Shown in pieces: positions 56,171 through 64,000 of a stretch of 64,000 nt of DNA. The number at the start of each line of letters is the position of its first letter. Position 1 is the stretch's first letter. Position numbers and translations under genes: made by a program. The notes beneath the pieces are model-generated. The model saw only the letters and a list, made by a program, of their open reading frames with translations. It did not search any database and was not told where the DNA came from. The DNA comes from Angiostrongylus vasorum (taxonomy: Eukaryota; Nematoda; Chromadorea; Rhabditida; Metastrongylidae), in the NCBI GenBank assembly GCA_018806985.1, contig JADANN010000251.1, positions 1,635,501 to 1,699,500 of the forward strand, in the 5' to 3' direction.

Positions 56171-57790
56171 GCACAGCCCAACAGCGCGTACGTGATAGAG
56201 TCCTTCGATGTTACCACCCTTGATACAAGCTTGTCGAATGACTCCGCCATGCAAGCCATTTTCAAACTCCTTATACAACATGAAGGAGAAATAAACATGT
56301 AAGGCTTCAGGGTAAAGCAGTTGATGACACTCTTAAAAGAATGCTTGAGATGCTCAATCTTCAGATGGTCCGGGAAGCACTGCACTCAAATAATAGGGTG
56401 GCAATGGGGCAGCGACTGGCACCAAGTCTCGCCATTTCGTTTATGTCTAAGGAGGAAGCACCAGTGACCGATCTCAGACCGTTACTCCACTGTAGATATA
56501 CAGATGACTGTTTTGTCCTTTGCTCAACACAAGAGGAAATGGACAAATGTTTCGAGTTGTTGAACGAACAGCCAGAGTATATCAAGTTCACCGAAAGAAA
56601 CCGAAAGAAAACTGGCTTCCACTCCTGAACGTCCAAATTAACCTGTCAGAAAATCGCTACATTACGAAATGGTACCGAAAGCCAATAGTAAAAACATCTT
56701 GGTTCATTACCTCTCCTCTCACCCTTGTCACACGAAAAGGCCGGTTGTAAGAAACATGTTTCGAACAGCAACCAACGTGTGCACAGGAAGAGAGCAGAAA
56801 AGAGTCCCGGAGCTTGGCACGGCAAATAGCCATTTCTAATGGCTACGAAACTGTAGCTCGAGATAGGCGTAGGGAAATCTTAGGCCGCCAAACGACAACT
56901 CTAGCGATAAAAAGGTCTCGTTTACCCCTACCCCTCATTTCAAATGATGAAAGTACAGCTATGAAACGTTGCTTAAGAAGGGCCGTCTGGAGAATTCGGT
57001 TAGAATAATCGAAATACCACCGAGCACTCTAAGAAGTCAACAAGTTCGTAACCGCCTATATGACTGTCTATGTGCAACGCAAAATTGCATAATTTGCCCT
57101 GATGGTAGAGACAGTGATCGCATGAGCTCGGGTACAGTTTATCTGATCTCCAGTAAGGCGTGCAGAGACGAATACATTAGCGAAACGGATAGGCCACTCT
57201 GTGTCCGCATTAAAGAACACCTGGTCGGTAAACGTAAACCAAATACCCGACTATGCACTCATAGGACCCAGAGACATAACGCGGAGGACTTTGAAGTGCA
57301 GGTCACGATCGTCGCACGGGAATCGGGAACACAAGTGCGCAAAACTCTGGAGGCGCTCTGGATCAATTCCTGAAATCCGAAAATGAACCGCGGGGAAGAA
57401 TGCCTCATTATCAAGCGTGATATTGGGCAATATATAAACCTATTATTCTGATTTGAGGGCACATTACGCTTCCTTGTGAATTCTGTGCGGTTGTTCTCCA
57501 CGCGACATACTCAGTGGAAGACTCATAGAAAGCGGTGAGTGTGCAAAGAAGCGATTTTGTATTCAATGTGATTGGAATCTTGGTTTAGCGTTTTCTCTGT
57601 TTGGTTATCGAGGTGTTTGGCCGAATAGATTGCTGTCAAATTGACCTTTTCAGGCTCTGAGGAAGGCGAAATCCGCCGAAACGTCAGCTTGTTCGTGAAT
57701 AAAGAATAAAAATAACACCTCGTGTTTGCTCAGCAAGAATACGAAGAATTACTTGATCAATGCCGAGGTTAATAGAAAGTCGGACGTAGG
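56171..57790 (+). mobile_element. Penelope-like element (subtype beta), 5'-truncated twin of the 31.2-kb copy
   Basis: Starts at RT motif A (near 56,205) and is almost identical to 31,190-32,790. The 95-codon frame with motifs B and C is the same at 31,357-31,644 and 56,341-56,628. The endonuclease part (56,969-57,373) has CATQNCIICPDGRDSDRM, TVYLISSKACRDEYISETDR and CVRIKEHLVGKRK, open in one frame. Y-I-S replaces Y-I-G, and the first glycine positions are altered. The hammerhead-like motif and terminus follow. Confidence 0.85.
57653..57689 (+). ncRNA. hammerhead-like ribozyme motif, PLE subtype beta, intact core
   Basis: Same sequence as the motif at 32,650: GGCU, CUGAGGA, GGCG-AAAUC-CGCC, GAAAC, GUC, AGCU. 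Confidence 0.7.
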
Positions 57791-57794
57791 GTTT

Positions 57795-58310
57795 AACCTT
57801 TTTTGTTTACTGCCCACCCTTTTTAAGGCAGTGCATGTTGCGAAACATAAATTCTATGGTGTTGAGATAATTGCAAAACTCCAGACCACAGGTGTCCGCG
57901 GTGGGGAACGAATGCGCTATTGTCCTTTCCGGGGAGTAACGCGTTCACCACCACACTATGCGGGTCCCTCGTTTCGCCAGTCTCTCAGCTAGTTCTATCG
58001 ATCGCTGCCACCAGCAATCACCTGTCAGCGGGATTGATCTAAAATAATAAAACGGTAAACATTATGATTATAACTACAACCTCAGCTTAACTAGGCTCAT
58101 TGCCGATTTGAGTTCTCCAGATCGATCCCGCTGACGGGTGATTGCTGATGGCAGTGCTGAATAGAACTAGCTGAGAGAGAGGTGAAACGAAGTGAGCTGC
58201 ACGGTGTGGTGGTGAACGCGTTAGCCGCCGGAAAAGGTAATATCGCGTTCGCTCCCCACCGCCCACACCTGCGGCCCTGAGTTTTGCAAATATCTAAGCA
58301 CCATAGAAGA
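57795..58310. repeat. inverted pair of S1 elements (twin of 32,795-33,362)
   Basis: First S1 in minus sense to about 58,045, second in plus sense from 58,060. Compared with the D copy, the spacer between them is shortened and reads TCTAAAATAATAAAACGG. Confidence 0.7.
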
Positions 58311-59035
58311 ATTAGAATTGTTGCTGTGAAGCACTATTACTAGACAAAGTTTATAAAGCGATTTCGCACTTCGTATTAGTACTTTCATTAGAGAAAACTA
58401 AACAAATTCAGTTTTAAGCTGGATCTGAGCAACAGATTTTCCAGATCTCCTATTTCTAATCGAAATGATTAATTCAACAATTTTGCCCGCATTAGTGTTA
58501 ATCTCTCCACTGATATGCTTGTCGGCTTTCTCTACAGGGCGAGGTTGTAGACACACGGCGTCAGGCCAGGCTAATGAAAGCGAAAATAGTGAACCAAAAA
58601 CAACTAAGCCTTTATTAATTGGACACGACTCCGTCACCTATTCGTTTACTGTGTTCGATAATATGGATTGCTAGAAAAGGGATCTCAAGCATTAGTTCAA
58701 ACTCCAAGGAAACAATTGAATATCTCAACGCACAACGTGCAGTTTGAAACAAACAGACTAATGCTGGGCTTCAACGTCACCGGCTTCGCAATTCCTGCCA
58801 CAATGACTATGAGCGGCGGAACAAGGGTGACGACGAGGATCCCCATTATTTCAAGAAGAGATGATGCAGCTACAAGACTCATGCGAAGACTAGTAATGGA
58901 AGCGGTTTGTGATCATGTTCAAAAACATTTGTGTACTTGAAAAACTTCAGCATTTCACAATGTTCCATGTGTCCTGCGGCTTACGAGGTTCTCCATCTAA
59001 CAGTTTGTGTTATCGAGTCCCATTCGTAATAGCAC

Positions 59036-59071
59036 GTCTCTGAGGAAGGCTAAATCGTCGAAACGTCGGCC
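59036..59071 (+). ncRNA. hammerhead-like motif between family 1 exons (copy E), weakened stem II
   Basis: As in copy D, but stem II reads GGCU-AAAU-CGUC, so the fourth pair is lost. The core boxes CUGAGGA and GAAAC and the triplet GUC are intact. Confidence 0.45.
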
Positions 59072-59849
59072 ATCGACCAACAACAAACAACAACGACAAC
59101 GAATACTTATATCAGCCTCTCATCATCTCAACAAGATTATTACTAAGAACATAAATAAATATATCAACTATTTATGTTAACCATTTATGCAGAGGTTCAC
59201 AAAAAGTTAATCTTTCAGTTTATGTTATATTTTAAAATAACTATAAAGCTGCTGAGATTTTTTGTAGGTGTTTGACGTACTGGAGCAGCAAGGTTATAGT
59301 GCTGGCCTCTCAGATCCTTTGATATCGTTCCTTTTGCTCACTATATTGTCCAGCTGTTCAGCTCAATGTTGAGACCATCAACACTCTGCTTCAGTGTAGT
59401 TTCGCTTTTGCTGATCCAACCGCAAGAAATAACTGCAAGGCTTTCGAACCTTCCACCTATTTCGGACCTAAAGTACATCAGACCCACGAACAGTTGGCAA
59501 GCTCTGCTTTTTAATCTACCACGTATTATTAACGAAAATTTTTTCAATCGCGATATACCACGTTCCGCATCATTTAATCAAAGATTTCGAAGTATAATAC
59601 GTCATTGACTCTGCGACAATTCAATACCTCTCAGCAGTCATGGAAACAATGGAAGCTCACCACTGCACACTCGGAAATACAGTGAAAAGCATATATAATA
59701 CGGCGAAGTGTATGGTCAATACGGCGACGGGTATTGAAGCCATTCCCCCCAACACTTGATAATTTCTGGAAGTTTGACGGTATAAACGACAATGTTCACT
59801 TTTTTATTTAGTGCATAATACAACTTTTCACTTCATCGTATTATGAGAA

Positions 59850-60300
59850 ATGCAGCCACAAAGATGCTGAGATATTTGTGAAACTCTGTCCGCAAGTGTC
59901 TGCGGTGGGGATCGAGCAAGCTATTATCCTTTCCAGGGGCTTACATGTTCACTACTACACCAAGCACCAGTGACGTTGCACTTCACATAGTACTCTACCG
60001 TGAAAAATTGTAGTAAGCAATGAATAAAAAGTTAACATTGTGATTTCTACTGGCTACAGCACTAGCTTAACTGGGTTCAATGCCGACTTTTGCTCCCCAG
60101 ATCGATTCCGTTGATGGGTGGTGATTGCTGATGGCAGGGATAGATAGAAAACTAGCTGAGAAAGGCGAACTGTAGGGACCCGCATGGTGTGGTGGTGGAC
60201 GCGTTAACCCCTGAGAAGGGTAATAACGTACTCGATCCAAGCTTCAGGCTACTGCCGCCTTTAGTTCTGTAAATATCACTGCATCTCTGTGGTTGCCTTA
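59850..60300. repeat. inverted pair of S1 elements (twin of 34,915-35,345)
   Basis: AAAGATGCTGAGATATTTG and GGGGATCGAGCAAGC in the first; TTAACTGGGTTCAATGCCG and TGGTGTGGTGGTGGACGCG in the second. Same order as in unit D. Confidence 0.65.
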
Positions 60301-60577
60301 AAGTAGAGTTCATTGCTTTATATCAAAATTTCTTTACAGTACTTTATATCGAATATATGTGCATAAGAACCGAGCTACCAGGGCGGTGCGCCCCCTGAAG
60401 ATCATCACTGCCACTGTTGCTTGCATCCTTATTGAAAATCTTCTGCCTTATTCTCAGACTACCAATATCGTTTGGACAAACTTGTCGAATGTCGCAGGGT
60501 GCGCTGAACATATCAGTTTACCGCCTTTCACCAAGCCCGTTTGCAACGAATTCCTTCGGAGCTTTCGTCCTCGCTTA

Positions 60578-61062
60578 ACTTTTTTCATCCAAAAACGAGG
60601 TAACAATTTGAGCAATAGAAGTGACGAAGTTCAATCTCTTGGTTCAACCCTACCCATTGGTAACAAAGCCGCCTTCCTTCGTGTTTGAAAACTGCTAACA
60701 GATTTTTTTGGGCTTTCCTTGCTTCCTGCAATCCGCAAAAAGCTGGCGAATGCCTGTAATGAAGATCTGGGAATAGTCTATCACGACAATCCCGCGATTT
60801 CATGGAATATCGACACAACCAGTGCTCAACGACATCCATGAAGATGTTTATAGATCCCATAGCAGAAATCGAACCCATAAACAAATTCGAAAACCTTTGT
60901 CAAAGTAAAGTTTAGGTCACATTGGGAACAACGGACTAATATGTAACGACAAAGGTGAGCGACGGCATTAATTTATCGCATCAAGCAAAGCCATCCATGT
61001 TGTAATAACCTACAATTTCGGAAGCCCTACTCTCGATTTTCGACGTGGTGGCCCTCAGTAAA
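60578..61062. other. no recognisable gene
   Basis: A 99-codon minus-strand open stretch (60,585-60,884) has no resemblance that I know and overlaps the end of the copy E relic. Confidence 0.35.
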
Positions 61063-61870
61063 GAGTACTATAACGAAGTAAACCACTCTATAGTAAACTG
61101 AAGCTTTTGCCTAGTCGATCTCACTACCATCCCAATATTCTACACGAGATCAGACCATCGCCTCCATCGTGCAAATTTCATTTTTCGGAGAAAGGAGAAA
61201 AAACCTGCTAAATTCAAGAAGCGAACTCTCAAATCCACCATCAGCTGCGATTTATCTGTTCATTAGCTATGAAAAATACGATCGGCTCACTCAATGTCAA
61301 GTTAGCGCTGTGAAAGGTGAGAGTTCGAAAGTCCCAAAAGATGTCCGTCTCCAGAAACTCTGGAGCTAATACGATAGCGCAGATTTACATGAGCAACAGG
61401 CAACCACCATCTCAGGTCCGAACTTTCAAAATAACAGGGACAAACGATAGAAAAAAGCTCTTAAGGAAAGGACAGCAGTAGTTATGGTCGAACCTTTATG
61501 GCTGGGAAAAGCATTCACAAAGCCTGCTGTTGCTTTGTTAAATAGAAGGCCAAGATGACTGCACTCCGACGCCCACACAGAACAGTTACAGCGTCTAGAA
61601 AGACAAAGGAGAAAATTATTCACGAATACCACTCAGATCCCTTCGATAGCTACGTCCACCTTCCGTCATATGAAATAAAGGAGGATGGATATGTTTTACC
61701 ACCGGTTCTCCCTTCCGAAATCCGACATGTTTCGTCGGCGAAAAATCGAACAGCACCAGGTCTGGACAGGATAAAATCCGAACACCTGAACAACCTTCCG
61801 CAGGACCTCGTAAACACACTGGTTGGGCTATTCAGGTGTTATAAGTCGCCTCAGGTATGGAGCGTAATCA
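61063..61870 (+). mobile_element. RTE-type LINE, internal fragment
   Basis: Starts at the endonuclease end (YNEVNHSIVN-like, matching NEIDHIIVNRRF), passes the linker, then has an open frame from 61,555: MTALRRPHRTVTASRKTKEK, LPSYEIKEDGYVLPPVLPSE, KNRTAPGLDRIKSEHLNNLP. It ends near 61,860, before RT motif A. Confidence 0.8.
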
Positions 61871-62104
61871 TGAAAGATCACGTGGCACTACTCCTTGCAG
61901 TTAATTTTTTGGGTTTTGAAGTTTATCCAAAGCGACTACGGATCTCCCTCATATGAGGGTTCTCGAGCCAGTTAGTCGCTAGGCTACGTGGCACCGCCCT
62001 AGGTTGCGGATAAGGGGTTAATCGCGAACCCAAAAGAGGATGTACTTCCCCGACACAGAGGTTGATCCAGGCCATAGACCCCTGTTTTTTGCAGCGCCGA
62101 TTTA
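61871..62104. other. no recognisable gene
   Basis: Short stretch between two RTE pieces. Nothing identified. Confidence 0.4.
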
Positions 62105-62575
62105 ACACATATATTCTTTGTTTTCGAGGATATATTCATTCACGCGTGTGTTGGCGCGTTCTAGTTTATGCGGATCGTATTCCGCGAGTTAATTCTGCCA
62201 AAAGCCTTCAATCAAGTGAGAGACAAATATACGGGAGGCTGTTAGGAGTCGCCTCAAGCAAATAAGCTCCATATCCACTCTGAGAGAGCCTGGCAAGCTA
62301 CCCGTGAGTATACCATGCCCCCCACGTTCAGAGCTCAGCAAGCTACCTGGGTATCAAAAAGTTAAGCAAAGTGAAGGAAACGGGCTTAATTCTCCTAGCT
62401 CCGAAAGATCCCCCCGATTTGGCAGCGTTGGGTAGGACGAGTACGGAGAGATTGCTAAAGTCTCAGGAGCATTCTATGCTGCTTAAATTGTAAAGACCTA
62501 TGGTGACGATCTATACCTACAATGTACGCAGACTTGCATTTGACTCCTCGATAAAACAGTTGACCCTATTTTTAG
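62105..62575 (+). mobile_element. RTE 5' untranslated region fragment
   Basis: Parallel to 35,581-36,010: GAGGATATATTCATTCACGC, CGTATTCCGCGAGTTAATTC, GGCAGCGTTGGGTAGGACG, then the first endonuclease codons near TACCTACAATGTACGCAGA. Out of order relative to the fragment at 61,063, so it belongs to a separate insertion or a rearranged element. Confidence 0.65.
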
Positions 62576-62579
62576 CAAC

Positions 62580-62735
62580 GTTGTGTCAGCGTATCAATGA
62601 AAGAACGAACGGGTGATGCAGGTTTGTATCCAAAGAACTGAGGCGCCTACCGCAGTTCCTCATCAATGCATTAAGCACGTTTTACACATTGCCTCTTGAA
62701 CGACAATTCTCCTTGTCAATGAATAATAATCAAGT
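62580..62735. repeat. copy of the unclassified repeat at 36,890-37,090
   Basis: CAGCGTATCAATGAAAGAAC, GGCGCCTACCGCAGTTCCTC and ATGAATAATAATCAAGTC. It follows RTE sequence in both places. Confidence 0.6.
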
Positions 62736-62737
62736 CG

Positions 62738-64000
62738 TTTTCTTGTTCAGCAATCGCGAGGTTGTTAAACAGCATACATTTACTTCCATAGAAAAACACA
62801 ATACAATACAACAGTAGCTGACGTTTCGGCAGTATCGCCTTCTTCAGAGCCTGGAAGGGTATACTGACATACAATTTACTAGGCCAAACGCTTCAATGAC
62901 ACTTACAAAAAGACGAAAAACTCTATGGTAATTACATGGTCAACAGCTTCTCGAAAAAACTCACCGCTTTTTTACGTGCCTTCCCATGAGGAAGATTAGA
63001 ACAGCTGATTATGGTCGCATAAGGTTGATGACTGCACCATCCCACATCAGAAATTGATGCGAACATACGGGGTCAGGTCGCGTATGACCTCTGGGCATTC
63101 ATCCCTGCTATTCATTGTAGGGTTTTTGGCATTTATCCAAAAAGCCTCAAGAAGTTTTCGCGCTGGTGTTCTAGTCTCCTGCGCAAGGATATTGACTTTT
63201 ACTTCAAAAATCGTCCCCGCTGTGCTTTTTGTATCCTATGCGTGCCTAGTGGGGTACTTTGTCTTAGTTTTCGTTTGCCATCTAGGTGTTCTTTTATACG
63301 GATACACAAAGGCCTGCCCGTTTCGCCAATATATTCATCTCCGCAATTATTACAAGAGATCAGGTATATCGTACCTGAGCTCATGCAATCACCGTCCCCT
63401 GCCATAAGGGCAGATTACGCAATTTGTTGTTTCGCATAGACGGTCATACAGGCGGTTACGAACTAACTGACGACGTAGAGTAGCCGGTGGTATTTCAACT
63501 ATCGCTACCGATTCCTCCAGACCTGCCCTTCTTAAGCATCGTTTAATCGCTACGCTTACTTCATCGCTAATAAAGGGCAACATAAACGGGACTTTCTTTT
63601 GGCCAAGTGTTTCGCTTGGGCGCGTCGCTCTCCTTCTAAACTTATCTCGTGGGGGTTACTATTTCGTAGCCATTGGAGATGGCTATTTGCCGAGCCAAGT
63701 CGCGCGATTCTTCCTTCAGTTCCCCGGTTGTGCACACAGAGGTGGCTGTTCGAAACATGTTTCTCACAATCGCCCTCTTTGTGTGTGAAGGGTGGGAAGA
63801 AAGGAAGTGAACGAGGATGTTCTTGTTACTTGGCTTTCAGTACCACTTTGTCAGATAACCGCTACTTGATAGGCTTATTTGGACGTTTAAAAACGGAAGC
63901 CAGTCTTTTCTCGGTTTCTCCCGGGTGAACTTAATGTACTCAGACTGCTCGTTCAATAATTCAAAGCATTTGTCCATCTCCTCCTGCGTAGAGAAGATGA
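62738..64000 (-). mobile_element. Penelope-like element (subtype alpha), runs off the window
   Basis: Minus strand from the window end: RT tail (FELLNEQSEYIKFTREKPRK-like near 63,900-63,980), the pre-endonuclease region (MLPFISDEVSVAIKRCLRRA, GLEESVAIVEIPPATLRRQL near 63,440-63,583), cysteine cluster (CETTNCVICPYG), and a GIY-YIG domain with Y-I-G intact (TIYLISCNNCGDEYIGETGR; RPLCIRIKEHLDGKRK near 63,280-63,380). Then come the 3' noncoding region, the hammerhead-like motif and the pLTR end. An indel separates the two frames near 63,400. RT motifs A-C would lie beyond 64,000. Confidence 0.82.
62817..62851 (-). ncRNA. hammerhead-like ribozyme motif, PLE subtype alpha, intact core
   Basis: On the minus strand: GGCU, CUGAAGA, GGC-GAUACU-GCC, GAAAC, GUC, AGC. 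Same as the motif at 46,040. Confidence 0.7.

Larger units (their letters stand above)
58465..60577 (+). pseudogene. family 1 diverged copy E, disrupted but longer than D
   Basis: Exon 1, 58,465-58,674: MINSTILPALVLISPLICLS, CRHTASGQANESENSEPK, then LLIGHDSVTYSFTVFDN. The LTYS/VTYS block matches the shifted-frame block of copies B and C. Stop at 58,672. The exon 2 region, 58,668-58,940, has LGFNVTGFAIPATMTMSGG and RRLVMEAVCDHV. Exon 3 from 59,268: VFDVLEQQGYSAGLSDPLIS; it stops at 59,370, then continues in another frame as LQCSFAFADPTARNN, matching LQCGVAFTDPDGANN. The exon 4 relic is at about 59,637-59,782. The exon 5 relic, about 60,470-60,577, is clear at DNA level (GTTTGCAACGAATTCCTTCG against GTTTGCAACGAATTTCGCCG) but is out of frame. 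An inverted S1 pair sits between the exon 4 and exon 5 relics. Confidence 0.6.

Noticed and set aside
60585..60884. 99-codon minus-strand frame as a gene
   Set aside because: No recognisable motif or splice context; it overlaps the edge of the copy E exon 5 relic.
63054..63407. 117-codon plus-strand frame near the window end
   Set aside because: It is the antisense shadow of the minus-strand PLE endonuclease region, which matches known motifs on the other strand.

Overview
The window reads as nuclear DNA of a clade V (strongylid) nematode, most likely a hookworm-like species. The evidence is AT-rich intergenic sequence, small introns with GTAAGT donors and TTTCCAG/TTTGTAG acceptors, a RTE-type LINE whose reverse transcriptase and endonuclease I recognise as the abundant element of Ancylostoma/Necator genomes, and Penelope-like elements (PLEs) with a GIY-YIG endonuclease. 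The species call is inference. No gene in the window is complete and undamaged. I see no bacterial operon, rRNA, functional tRNA or CRISPR array.

Layout. (1) 1-21,265 is a graveyard of repeats: tRNA-derived SINE-like elements (two families), fold-back elements, decayed RTE copies (6.3-7.4, 11.4-14.0 and 16.3-17.3 kb) and decayed PLE copies (4.3, 7.7-9.0, 10.5, 11.0 and 14.7 kb). It holds only two weak candidate host exons (383-521 minus; 20,581-20,702 plus). (2) 21,430-60,580 is a segmental array. A unit of about 7 kb occurs as block A (21.4-28.4 kb), block B (37.4-44.1 kb) and a broken pair C' + C (47.5-50.6 and 50.6-56.2 kb). A second unit (D, 31.2-35.4 kb; E, 56.2-60.6 kb) follows A and C. 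The order A-D is therefore repeated as C-E about 25-28 kb further on. (3) 60.6-64.0 kb is again RTE and PLE debris, and a minus-strand PLE runs off the window end.

The most interesting content is in the array. Each unit carries a copy of a multi-exon gene family that I do not recognise (family 1): a predicted signal peptide, then a conserved body with invariant cysteines, ending in a MANWSRQMWQ-type exon. Intron phases and splice sites agree between copies A, B and C. Copies D and E are a diverged subfamily. Every copy carries at least one lesion, so the array looks like a birth-and-death cluster, though assembly indels cannot be excluded. Beside family 1 lie a second conserved exon set (family 2) and several further ORFs shared between blocks. 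About 300 bp downstream of family 1 is a perfect 20-bp palindrome whose one variant copy has paired, compensating changes.

The PLE copies end in a short motif with the hammerhead ribozyme core (CUGANGA, GGC..GCC hairpin, GAAAC, then GUC or a related triplet). I count ten recognisable examples. The ACGU next to the cleavage triplet is self-complementary, which would favour a two-molecule (dimeric) hammerhead. Two of the ten lie inside family 1 copies, away from any PLE coding sequence.
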